Positions 9,225-17,290 of a stretch of 20,427 nucleotides of DNA are shown one piece after another. Numbering within the stretch: the first letter of the stretch is position 1; the number at the start of each line of letters is the position of its first letter. A model generated the notes under the pieces. The model was not told the origin of the DNA, did not search any database, and saw nothing but the letters and a program-made list of their open reading frames with translations. A program made the translations under genes and the position numbers. Source of the stretch: Planctomycetaceae bacterium (lineage in GTDB: Bacteria > Planctomycetota > Planctomycetia > Pirellulales > Lacipirellulaceae); NCBI GenBank assembly GCA_002713555.1, contig PATG01000121.1, positions 1 through 20,427 of the forward strand. The letters run 5' to 3'.

Positions 9225-12200
9225 GTGTTCCATCGATCACTCCTGTTTATGCTCCTACTTGCTTTCTTCGATGCGCAAGTTTTCGCAGAGGATTCGATTG
9301 ATTTTCTCCATAAGGTACAGCCCATTTTGGCAGAGCATTGTTTTCAATGCCATGGACCGGACGAGGCCGTTCGTGAGGCCGACTTAAGATTGGATGTGCG
9401 TGAGGTAGCGACAGCCCAGTTGCCGTCGGAGTTCATCGCCATTGTCCCAGGCGCAGCGGATGAGAGTGAATTGATTCAGAGGATCACAACAGCCGACTCC
9501 GATCTGCTGATGCCACCTGCCCATTTTGAAAAACCCTTGTCGCCAGCGCAAATAGCCACACTACGAAATTGGATTGATCAGGGAGCACCTTACAGTCAGC
9601 ATTGGGCATTTCAACAACCCGAGCGCGCTGCGACCGTGGACGGGACCACGACGAATCCCATCGACCAAATCGTTACGAGACGATTGCAAAGCGAAGGACT
9701 GACGCAGTCGCCCACGGCTCCTATCGAGATTCTCTGTCGACGCATCCATCTTGATCTTGTTGGATTGCCGCCATCGCCTCAAGACATCGACACCTTTTTG
9801 CATGCGGCCTCAACCGATTTGGCTGCGGCCATCGATGCAGAAATCCAGCGCCTGTTGGCGAGTGCTCATTACGGCGAAAAGTGGGCCAGGCATTGGCTCG
9901 ACGTGGCTCGCTATTCGGACAGCAACGGCTACGAAAAAGATGTCCCCCGCGAGCAATGGGCCTGGCGCGATTGGGTGATTCAAGCGATCAATGAAGACTT
10001 GCCCTACGATCAGTTTATTGTCGAACAGATTGCCGGAGATTTACTGCCAGGGGCAACTCAGGACCAGATCGTGGCTACCGGTTTTTTACGTAATAGCATG
10101 ATTAACGAAGAGGGCGCAATTATCCCCGAAGAATTTCGCATGGAAGCGATGTTCGACCGCATGGATTGCGTTGGTAAAGCAGTACTAGGACTCACCGTAC
10201 AGTGCGCCCAATGCCATAGTCACAAATACGATCCCATTTCGCATGATGAGTATTACGGGATGATGGCCTTTCTCAATAATGCGAACGACGCACAAATGCA
10301 TGTTTTTCGTGATGAGCAATTGCAGAGCATTGAGAAGATTCGCAAGGCACTTTTCAAGATACGGCAGCGCTACAAGCAAGATCGACCCCATTGGCAGGCG
10401 GAGCTGGAAGCGTGGGAAAAAAAGACCCAGCTGGCGGATTCCGCGCATTGGGAGATTCTTGATCCCATCGAAGCTACCTGGGGAGGTGGATCCAATCATC
10501 CGGAAAAACTGCCCGACCACAGTATTAGTGTCCTGGGGCATCCTTCCCATATGGGAGACATGTATGTTATTGCAGATTGTGACCTGAACGGTGTGACAGG
10601 TTTCAGGCTGGAAGCATTGACCTACGGTGACTTGCCCTTTGGGGGACCAGGTCGCAGCATCGATAGTGGTATCTTTGCGCTTAGTGAACTCACCGTGCAG
10701 GTCAAGGTACCAGGCGCAACCGAGTGGACACAACTTCCACTTCAGAAAGCGACTGCAGATTATTCTAGTCCAGACAATCTTTTCTCATCACTACCACTGG
10801 CCCAGTTGCCCGAGGAAGACCAACGCAGAATCGGACCCGTTGGTTATCTGATCGATGGAAACACGGGAACCGCATGGGTTAGCGATCGAGGACCGGGACG
10901 ACGCAACACACCTTCGGTGGCCGTGATTCAATTTGGCAAACCACTGGAATTTCCCAGTAAAACTCAGATCCGAATTTATTTTCAGCAGCATCACGCACGG
11001 AGCAATGATACCGAAAATCCCCAGAATGGCATGTTGATTTTGGGACGTTTCCGTGTAGCGCTGACGAAGTCGCCAGATCCAGTTGCACCACCCTACGACC
11101 ATGCGGTGTCCTTGGCTTGGGAACTCCCAGCCGAAGCAAGATCCGCAGCCCAGCAAGCTGCCATCGAAGACACCTGGTTGCAGGCGGTTGTCGGCGACGA
11201 ATATAAACAGGAACTAGAAAACATCTGGAAGCAGTATCCCGATTCACCCGTGACGAGTGTGTTGTGCTTAAAACAACGCGAAGAAGTCATCGCAAGGCAA
11301 ACGCAACTCTTGGATCGTGGCGTCTGGAATCAGCCTCTGCACTCCGTGCAGCCGCAGGTTTTAAGTGCCCTGCATCCTCTGGAAGCTTCCCAGGAACCGG
11401 GGCGATTGCAGTTTGCCCGCTGGCTAGCCGATCGTCGATCTCCACTGACGGCTCGTGTCCAGGTGAACCGCATCTGGCAGGCAATTTTTGGCACTGGTCT
11501 GGTAGAGACGGCAGAGGACTTTGGATCACGTGCGCGCCAGCCGGAGCATCTTGAGCTGCTCGATCATCTGGCCGTCGAATTTATGGAGCACCGCTGGAGC
11601 CAAAAATGGTTGCTCAATCAGATTCTGACGAGCAAAATCTATCAGCAAAGTTCTGACACGAGTCTCGAACTACTGGAAAAAGACCCACGCAATCGCTTCT
11701 TGGCAAGGGGACCCCGCTTTCGCGCTGAGGCAGAAGTCCTACGTGACATGACCTTGGCCACTGCAGGACTACTTTCTCGAGAAATCGGCGGGCCCTCGTT
11801 CTTTCCACCCGTGCCAGAGAGTGTTCTTAGTTTTAACTTTACCTTTCCTAAATATTGGGAACCCGCCAAAGCTCCCCAGCGTTATCGGCGATCTCTCTAT
11901 TTGTTCCGTAAACGGACGATGCCCGATCCTGTGATGGCAACCTTTGACGCACCCAGTGGCGATACGGCGTGTGCACGAAGGACGCGCTCTAACAGTCCAC
12001 TGGCAGCCTTGGTTTCACTGAATGAACCGGTGTTTGTTGAAGCGGCACAAGCTTTGGCGCTGCGCGTCTTGCGTGAAGCCGAGGCAGACGAACATGCTCG
12101 AGCAGACTACTTGTTTCGACTCTGCACGAGTCGATCCGCTAAACCGGAAGAAAGAAAAGAAATCGTAAATCTCGTCACAGCACAGCGCCCTCGACTTGCC

Positions 12201-12350
12201 GATGGTTGGATTTCGATCAGTGACATCACCACTGGAGACCAGGCTGGGCTTCCCAGCCTGCCACCCAATACATCCCCACAAGACCTGGCCGCCTGGGTTA
12301 TTGCAGCCAGAGTCGTCCTCAACCTCGATGCCGCGCTCTGCAAGAATTGA
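9225..12350 (+). CDS. PSCyt1-DUF1549-DUF1553 protein with beta-sandwich insertion
   Basis: Start chosen at GTG 9225 (1041 residues) because GAGGG lies 7 bases upstream and the product begins with a signal peptide (VFHRSLLFMLLLAFFDAQVFA); the alternative TTG at 9204 overlaps the preceding stop (TTGA) and adds seven residues. PSCyt1 carries CFQCHGPDE (residues 39-43) and LMPP near 95-98. DUF1549 starts near 143 (NPIDQIVTRRL, GEKWARHWLDVARYSDSNGYEKD) with a second CxxCH (CAQCHSHKYDPI, 327-331). Between it and DUF1553 lies an extra region at about 409-618 that looks all-beta (GVTGFRLEALTYGDLP, LIDGNTGTAWVSD, VAVIQFGKPL), similar in style to discoidin/F5-F8 type C modules. DUF1553 runs from about 724 (GRLQFARWLADRRSPL, VNRIWQAIFGTGLVET) to the end (AAWVIAARVVLNLDAAL). 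Third gene of the operon, 10 bp before DUF1501 copy 3. Secreted and probably haem-binding; function unknown. Confidence 0.93.
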   Translation: MFHRSLLFMLLLAFFDAQVFAEDSIDFLHKVQPILAEHCFQCHGPDEAVREADLRLDVREVATAQLPSEFIAIVPGAADESELIQRITTADSDLLMPPAHFEKPLSPAQIATLRNWIDQGAPYSQHWAFQQPERAATVDGTTTNPIDQIVTRRLQSEGLTQSPTAPIEILCRRIHLDLVGLPPSPQDIDTFLHAASTDLAAAIDAEIQRLLASAHYGEKWARHWLDVARYSDSNGYEKDVPREQWAWRDWVIQAINEDLPYDQFIVEQIAGDLLPGATQDQIVATGFLRNSMINEEGAIIPEEFRMEAMFDRMDCVGKAVLGLTVQCAQCHSHKYDPISHDEYYGMMAFLNNANDAQMHVFRDEQLQSIEKIRKALFKIRQRYKQDRPHWQAELEAWEKKTQLADSAHWEILDPIEATWGGGSNHPEKLPDHSISVLGHPSHMGDMYVIADCDLNGVTGFRLEALTYGDLPFGGPGRSIDSGIFALSELTVQVKVPGATEWTQLPLQKATADYSSPDNLFSSLPLAQLPEEDQRRIGPVGYLIDGNTGTAWVSDRGPGRRNTPSVAVIQFGKPLEFPSKTQIRIYFQQHHARSNDTENPQNGMLILGRFRVALTKSPDPVAPPYDHAVSLAWELPAEARSAAQQAAIEDTWLQAVVGDEYKQELENIWKQYPDSPVTSVLCLKQREEVIARQTQLLDRGVWNQPLHSVQPQVLSALHPLEASQEPGRLQFARWLADRRSPLTARVQVNRIWQAIFGTGLVETAEDFGSRARQPEHLELLDHLAVEFMEHRWSQKWLLNQILTSKIYQQSSDTSLELLEKDPRNRFLARGPRFRAEAEVLRDMTLATAGLLSREIGGPSFFPPVPESVLSFNFTFPKYWEPAKAPQRYRRSLYLFRKRTMPDPVMATFDAPSGDTACARRTRSNSPLAALVSLNEPVFVEAAQALALRVLREAEADEHARADYLFRLCTSRSAKPEERKEIVNLVTAQRPRLADGWISISDITTGDQAGLPSLPPNTSPQDLAAWVIAARVVLNLDAALCKN

Positions 12351-12360
12351 AGGAACTGTT

Positions 12361-13800
12361 ATGTTTGACACACGATTGAATCGGAGCCATGTTTCGCCAG
12401 ACATCACCAGACGCTGGTTCTTTCGCGATTGCGGTGTTGGCCTGGCGGGAATTGCGTTGAATTCTTTGGCAAAAACCGAATCTTCCGGCAAGACCAGCGC
12501 TGCCAATCCATTCGCACCGCGCCAGCCCCATTATGCTCCGCGAGCAAAACGTGTCGTCTATCTCTTCCAGGCGGGCGCCCCCAGTCAATTGGAACTCTTC
12601 GATCCAAAACCCGAGCTGGCCAAGCACGATGGAACGTTGCCGCCGGCCGAATTATTGGCCGGCTACCGTTCGGCATTCATCAATCCCAACTCGAATCTTT
12701 TGGGTCCCCAGTACTCCTTCTCGCCCCGTGGCCAGAGCGGCATGCAGCTAGGTGAAACAATCCCTGAAATTGGCTCGATTGCTGATGAAATGTGTTTGAT
12801 TCGCACGATGCATACCGAAGCCGTCAATCATGCTCCCGCGCAACTCTTGATGAACACGGGTTCGCAACAATTTGGCCGGCCGAGTTTCGGCAGCTGGACC
12901 CTGTATGGTCTGGGTAGCGAGAGCGAAAACCTGCCGGGCTTCGTGGTACTGAACAGTGCTCGCGGTACAAGTGGAGGTGCAAGCAATTATTCTTCAGGAT
13001 TCATGCCCTCCTCCTTTGGTGGAACTCCTTTTCGTGGTAGTGGCGATCCCATTCTCTATCTCTCCAATCCGCTGGGCTTCGACGACCAGGTGCAACGCGA
13101 ATCACTCGACAGCATTCAACGCTTGAATCTCATCGAGCATGGAGCTGTGCGCGATCCAGAAATCCTCTCCCGGATTCATAGTTATGAATCTGCCTATCGA
13201 TTGCAAATGGCAGCTCCTGAACTTATGGATCTGGAAAACGAAACGCAACAAACTTTGGATTTATACGGCATTCAGGACATCAAGCAATCCAGCTTCGCGC
13301 GAAACTGCCTGTTGGCCAGACGTCTCTTGGAGCGCGGTGTGCGATTTGTCCAGCTCTTCCATGAAGCCTGGGATCAGCACATCAATCTGAGAAAAGACCT
13401 GGTGAAGAACTGCCAGGATACGGATCGAGCGAGTGCTGCGCTTGTCAAAGATCTGAAGCGATTAGGATTATTGGACGATACCCTGGTTATTTGGGGCGGC
13501 GAGTTCGGCCGTACGCCTATGGTCCAAGGTGAGCCAGGCACCAACGATGGTCGCGACCATCACAATCGTTGCTTCAGCATGTGGCTGGCGGGCGGCGGAG
13601 TGAAGTCCGGTTATGTTCACGGTGAAACGGACGAATTGGGTTTCAATATCACCCGCGATCCGGTCCACGTCCACGACCTGAATGCCACCCTCCTGCATTT
13701 ACTCGGCTTCGACCACACCAAGCTCACCTATCGTTTTCAGGGACGCGATTTTCGCTTGACAGACGTCCATGGCAAGATCTTGCCAGACATTCTCGCTTGA
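12361..13800 (+). CDS. DUF1501 secreted protein, copy 3
   Basis: Start chosen at ATG 12361 (479 residues): AAGGAA lies five bases upstream, and the product begins with a Tat-type sequence (TRRWFFRDCGVGLAG, residues 16-30). A longer open frame reaching back to 12196 lies inside the preceding gene and is not credible. Motifs are FQAGAPSQLELFDPKPEL (about 63-80), RPSFGSWTLYGLGSE, EFGRTPMVQG, GRDHHNRCFSMWLAGGGVKSG and the tail [17 protein letters not shown]. The N-terminal motif GAPSQLELFD differs from the GGxSH(I/V)(D/E) form of copies 1 and 2, which suggests a separate DUF1501 subfamily. Last gene of the operon, 10 bp after its DUF1549/1553 partner. A metal-dependent hydrolase fold is expected from the superfamily; substrate unknown. 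Confidence 0.94.
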   Translation: MFDTRLNRSHVSPDITRRWFFRDCGVGLAGIALNSLAKTESSGKTSAANPFAPRQPHYAPRAKRVVYLFQAGAPSQLELFDPKPELAKHDGTLPPAELLAGYRSAFINPNSNLLGPQYSFSPRGQSGMQLGETIPEIGSIADEMCLIRTMHTEAVNHAPAQLLMNTGSQQFGRPSFGSWTLYGLGSESENLPGFVVLNSARGTSGGASNYSSGFMPSSFGGTPFRGSGDPILYLSNPLGFDDQVQRESLDSIQRLNLIEHGAVRDPEILSRIHSYESAYRLQMAAPELMDLENETQQTLDLYGIQDIKQSSFARNCLLARRLLERGVRFVQLFHEAWDQHINLRKDLVKNCQDTDRASAALVKDLKRLGLLDDTLVIWGGEFGRTPMVQGEPGTNDGRDHHNRCFSMWLAGGGVKSGYVHGETDELGFNITRDPVHVHDLNATLLHLLGFDHTKLTYRFQGRDFRLTDVHGKILPDILA

Positions 13801-13848
13801 TGGAGAGAGTTTTTAATCTCCCAAGGCTGGACAACGTGTCTTCTTAGA

Positions 13849-13876
13849 GGAATGACATTCGCGCAGCATGTCATCC
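13849..13876. terminator. Hairpin after the operon, possible terminator without T run
   Basis: GGA(A)TGACAT pairs with ATGTCATCC as a 9-bp stem with one bulged A and a 9-base loop, starting 48 bp after the DUF1501 copy 3 stop. There is no T run on either strand, so it may stabilise the mRNA 3' end or stop transcription only weakly. Confidence 0.3.
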
Positions 13877-13941
13877 CATGGGCATTCCCTGCAAGGCACA
13901 TGCACAGGCACTTGGGACGGATCTATTTGACGGCGACCCTC

Positions 13942-13989
13942 ATTGAATCCCAACCGAGCCTGGCTATTGAATCCCAAACGAGCCAAGTT
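13942..13989. repeat. Two-copy 24-bp tandem repeat
   Basis: ATTGAATCCCAACCGAGCC (unit 1 begins at 13942) is repeated directly as ATTGAATCCCAAACGAGCC (unit 2 begins at 13966). The first 19 bases of the units differ at one position; the last five bases differ more. It lies about 130 bp upstream of the LamG/propeller gene. It could be a protein-binding pair of sites or simple slippage duplication. Confidence 0.7.
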
Positions 13990-14115
13990 TAGGATGGCTG
14001 CCTAGCCCGGATATTTCAGTCCACGTGTTCTAGGAAATTCAGAAACACGCATTGATCCATAGGTATACGGGTTCTGCAATAACACGAACTAGAATTTGCC
14101 CATTGGAGTCTGGAT

Positions 14116-16968
14116 ATGAACCAGCGAATCTTAAAATCGATTCTTCTTTTTTGTTGTTTTGCCATCCAATCAGCACCGGCCGATACCGTGGCGCTATGGT
14201 TATTCGACGACCCGCCAGGGTCGTCCGTGGCCGTTGATTCTTCCGGCAACGACTATCATCTACGCCTGGGTCCAGACGCAGGAATTGTGGCCGGGGGCAA
14301 ATTTGGAAATGCTTTAGATCCTGACCTACTGAAGACCAAAGACGCCATGGGTGCCCATCGTTATAAAGCGGAGGCAGCCTTGAATCCCGATGACACCAAT
14401 TGGACGCTCGAATGCTGGGTCAAGGCCAACGCGAACATGATCGGCGATAACCGTATTTGGGGATTGTCTGGAATCAACTATGTCGAGTACGGAAGATACG
14501 GACAAGGCCAAGAGTTTAAGAACTCTAAATTGCGCACGGGTGGTGTTGACCAGCCGAATGTATTGCAGGTTGCCAACCGGCTCATACCGGTGGATCGGGT
14601 TTTGGGTTGGAATCGACCAACAGGGGACCTCAAGGCAGATCAAAAATTTCACCACTTGGCAGTCGTATACGATTCCCACATCAAACAGATTCGACACTAC
14701 TTTGATGGCAAGAAACAATTCGAGGCAGACGGTGTCTGGAAAAGCGTCTACACGGGTGGCGAGCCATACGATGACGTTGTGTTCCCACCACACTACCCGA
14801 TGCTTCAGATTGGCATGCGCGACGCTTTGCAACATTGGGACCATCATGAACTCCATGAGCGTGATCGCCACATGAAGAAATTTCAGGGGTTCATGGACGA
14901 AATGCGGTTTTCAGACGATGTGCTCTACCATGCAGACTTCACACCTCCGGCCAGCCTGGCAACACCCGCACTACGGGTCTGGCCACAGGTCGTGAGCCTG
15001 GTTGTCGACAAAACCAATGCCTCTCGCAACCAATTCTCTGGATTGGAACTCTCAGCCACCGGAACGAATAAGATCGCTTGGAACATTCAAGAAAACATTC
15101 CTTGGCTGCAGCCGTCAGCAACACAGGGCGTTGCCTCCTCGACCAGGCAATTAGTCAACCTGCAAGTCCATGCGGATCATCTGAAACCTGGCAAATATGA
15201 AGGCAGGCTATCGGTCGATTCCAAAAACAAAAACAAGTCGGCTAAAACGGTTACGGTTAAGTTGACCGTCCTTGGCGAAGGTGATGTTCGCGACACGGGC
15301 GATCGCAAGCAGCTTTTTATTGACGATCGTTTCACGGAGCGTGCGGAGAATGTTGAACCGGAAATCAATCAACCAACGAAGTTCCGAATTACGGTCGATG
15401 GCAAGCAAGATGGTGGTCAATTCCCTCTTTATACCTTTTTTGACAAAGATCGGGGCCGTTATCGTTTGTATTACATGCGGCTAGGATCAAGTGTTCATTG
15501 CATGGAATCGGATGATGGTGTTCATTGGGAACATTTTGGCAAGCGAAGCGGACGGGTCACCTTGGAAAACACGGATGAGGACGGTAAGCCTCAACTGCTG
15601 CAACCCAACGGAGAGCCGTACGACATGTTTCATGCACCGCCCGTGCAAAGTGTCTCCGGTTTTCGCACCGACTTTCCCATGATCGTCTACGATCCGCACG
15701 ATGTGCCAGAGCGCCGTTACAAGGCATTTCACGAGTTGAACTTCGGTTTTATGGATGGCGACGGCTACGAACTGACACCACAGACAAAGGGGAAAAAAGC
15801 AGAGCAGCTCTCGGGGGTCTACGGCTACTACTCGGCGGACGGACTGCACTTTAAAGGAGATGGCACACGCTTGCTTCCGCTGCTACCCGAACACCTGTTT
15901 GGGGCTTATTGGGACGAAAAGTCGCAGAAGTATTTTATCTACATACGCTGTCAGAATGTGGAAAGTGGCCGACTTCATTCGATGCAGGGCACGCAATTTA
16001 TCTACCGCAAAGGATTTAAATATAGTGCTGCGGAAGGACTCGTTGATACGATCGACGACGAGACCGGTGAGACAAAAGGTTTCGAAAACCTCCGTTCGGT
16101 TGCCCTACTGAAAGCCGATGATTTGCTAGAACCATGGACTGAAGGCGTCAATCCATCTGCCAACGATGGCTCGACGAGTTATGCAACCGCGCGGGATGTG
16201 AACATGGTTCTCAGCGCAGACAAATGGGATGGCTTCAAGGATTTCTATAGCTGCTTTCCCGCTCAGTATCCCTGGGCAGAAGATGTGCACATTATGTATC
16301 TAAAAACGTTGCGTCATTTCCATCCCTCACGACAGCCATGGTTTCCTGGGTTTGCGGATCTGAATGGTCCTTTGCAAACTGTGATCGCTTTAAGTCGAGA
16401 CGGCGAAACCTGGAATCGATGTGACCGCAAGGAATACCTGCCACTTGGCCTAATGGATGAGGTCGATCGAGGGCGGACGTCCGTGGGTGGAGGCATCATC
16501 AAGGTTGGCAATTACCTCAACAGCTATTATTGGGCAAGCCCTCAGATTCATGACACTGTTCCCATGCGTGACGAGTATCCTCTGGAAGGCAAAATCAAAG
16601 AATGGGCGCATTCACAATTAGGGATCTTTGGAGCCCGGCAACGGCTGGACGGGTTTGTGTCGATGGATGCAGATTACCAGGGAGGTTCGTTGACCACGCC
16701 GCCACTCGTCTTCAGCGGACGACGACTTGTGCTGAATCAAAACGCGGGAGCTCAAGGCACCATCTTTGTTGAACTGCGTGATGTCAACGACCAGCCAATT
16801 CCAGGCTACGAACTTGCCGACTGCGAAGAGATCACCTGCAATGATGTAACTTGGGAAGTGCGCTGGCGAGGAAGTGCGGATCTATCGCATCTCGCGGGGC
16901 GACCGATCAAACTGCACTTCAAAATGCGAGCGGCTAAGTTGTATGCATTTCAATTTGCTTCGGATTGA
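14116..16968 (+). CDS. Secreted LamG / BACON-like / beta-propeller protein
   Basis: A 950-residue exported protein. ATG 14116 has GGAG eight bases upstream and opens a signal peptide with probable cleavage at APA-22/Asp23. Residues about 23-275 form a LamG/concanavalin-like domain (VALWLFDD, WTLECWVKA, HHLAVVYD, HYFDGKKQ, GFMDEMRFSDDVL). Residues about 285-387 read like a BACON/Ig-like domain (IPWLQPSATQGVASS, LKPGKYEGRLSVDS). From about 395 to 840 repeated motifs such as FIDDRF, YRLYYM, MESDDGVHWE, YGYYSADGLHF and SRDGETWNRC suggest a five-bladed beta-propeller related to GH32/GH43/sialidase-like proteins. The last 110 residues form a beta-sandwich (GFVSMDADYQGGSL, LVLNQNAG, LYAFQF). This layout suggests glycan binding or glycoside cleavage outside the cytoplasm. 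Catalytic residues could not be assigned, so enzyme activity is inferred only. It follows the DUF1549/1501 operon by 315 bp and may be separately transcribed. Confidence 0.85.
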   Translation: MNQRILKSILLFCCFAIQSAPADTVALWLFDDPPGSSVAVDSSGNDYHLRLGPDAGIVAGGKFGNALDPDLLKTKDAMGAHRYKAEAALNPDDTNWTLECWVKANANMIGDNRIWGLSGINYVEYGRYGQGQEFKNSKLRTGGVDQPNVLQVANRLIPVDRVLGWNRPTGDLKADQKFHHLAVVYDSHIKQIRHYFDGKKQFEADGVWKSVYTGGEPYDDVVFPPHYPMLQIGMRDALQHWDHHELHERDRHMKKFQGFMDEMRFSDDVLYHADFTPPASLATPALRVWPQVVSLVVDKTNASRNQFSGLELSATGTNKIAWNIQENIPWLQPSATQGVASSTRQLVNLQVHADHLKPGKYEGRLSVDSKNKNKSAKTVTVKLTVLGEGDVRDTGDRKQLFIDDRFTERAENVEPEINQPTKFRITVDGKQDGGQFPLYTFFDKDRGRYRLYYMRLGSSVHCMESDDGVHWEHFGKRSGRVTLENTDEDGKPQLLQPNGEPYDMFHAPPVQSVSGFRTDFPMIVYDPHDVPERRYKAFHELNFGFMDGDGYELTPQTKGKKAEQLSGVYGYYSADGLHFKGDGTRLLPLLPEHLFGAYWDEKSQKYFIYIRCQNVESGRLHSMQGTQFIYRKGFKYSAAEGLVDTIDDETGETKGFENLRSVALLKADDLLEPWTEGVNPSANDGSTSYATARDVNMVLSADKWDGFKDFYSCFPAQYPWAEDVHIMYLKTLRHFHPSRQPWFPGFADLNGPLQTVIALSRDGETWNRCDRKEYLPLGLMDEVDRGRTSVGGGIIKVGNYLNSYYWASPQIHDTVPMRDEYPLEGKIKEWAHSQLGIFGARQRLDGFVSMDADYQGGSLTTPPLVFSGRRLVLNQNAGAQGTIFVELRDVNDQPIPGYELADCEEITCNDVTWEVRWRGSADLSHLAGRPIKLHFKMRAAKLYAFQFASD

Positions 16969-17107
16969 CAAAGCACATAGATCGATTGCCACCATCACTG
17001 AGAGCCTATCCAAAACCTCCATGTAGGGAATGTCCTTCGTGGCGTTTACGAGCGCAACGTTCAGGCAAGCTTAGGACAAAAGCAAAATTCCCTGACAAGT
17101 CAAGAGA

Positions 17108-17127
17108 TAGCCCTTTAGCAAGGGCTA
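17108..17127. terminator. Perfect 8-bp hairpin in convergent gap
   Basis: TAGCCCTT, loop TAGC, AAGGGCTA. The stem is perfect and stable. It lies 140 bp after the propeller gene and 164 bp beyond the nitrilase stop on the other strand. No long T run follows on either strand, so terminator function is uncertain. Confidence 0.4.
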
Positions 17128-17174
17128 GAAACAAGTTCGGCAAAGAAGTTTGCATGTCCCGCTACAATTGGATT

Positions 17175-17264
17175 GGAACAGGAGGCAGCAGAGAGAACAG
17201 AGAATACTGCAAACGGAGAATAGTACCAAGAATACTCTCTCGAATCTCTGTTTTGTCCTGTTTC
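17175..17264. repeat. Long imperfect inverted repeat, purine-rich arm / pyrimidine-rich arm
   Basis: GGAACAGGA (17175-17183) faces TCCTGTTTC (17256-17264), and inner blocks such as CAGAGA/TCTCTG and GAGAATA/TACTCTC also oppose each other. The whole forms an imperfect hairpin about 90 bp long, with the left arm almost all purines apart from C. The left arm also repeats itself (ACAGAGAATA and ACGGAGAATA, 16 bp apart). It lies just beyond the nitrilase gene stop and could end transcription from both sides or be a mobile repeat remnant. Confidence 0.55.
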
Positions 17265-17290
17265 TTTTTGGTTCCTGATTGCTGCGCCGC

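Larger units (their letters stand above)
13801..14115. other. Intergenic region with hairpins and a tandem repeat
   Basis: This 315-bp gap separates the end of the four-gene operon from the LamG/propeller gene. No coding frame is supported. It holds a short GGAGA/TCTCC inverted repeat straight after the stop (13802-13821), a longer hairpin at 13849-13876, the palindrome CCCATGGG (13875-13882) and two 24-bp tandem units at 13942-13989. A possible promoter for the next gene is TTGATC (14052-14057), 17 bp, TGCAAT (14075-14080), which is a weak match. Confidence 0.6.
16969..17290. other. Convergent intergenic region rich in inverted repeats
   Basis: The 322-bp space lies between the 3' ends of the propeller gene (+) and the nitrilase-family gene (-). 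A 177-codon open frame crosses it but begins at TTG within the preceding gene's last codons, has no family resemblance and runs antisense into the nitrilase gene, so it is not called. The region contains GAGAGCCTATCCAAAAC (17000-17016), which resembles ends of some insertion sequences, a perfect hairpin at 17108-17127 and a long imperfect inverted repeat at 17175-17264. It probably includes the transcription stop for both genes. Confidence 0.6.

Noticed and set aside
10185..10733. 182-codon minus-strand open frame
   Set aside because: It lies wholly antisense to the 9225-12350 gene, whose domains are clear in the other frame.
12196..12360. N-terminal extension of DUF1501 copy 3
   Set aside because: It overlaps the coding end of the previous gene by 155 bp; ATG 12361 has a ribosome site and a Tat-type N-terminus.
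13942..13989. CRISPR array
   Set aside because: The two repeat units are directly adjacent with no spacers, and no cas gene is present.
14326..14871. 181-codon minus-strand open frame
   Set aside because: It is antisense to the LamG domain of the 950-residue protein and shows no recognisable motif.
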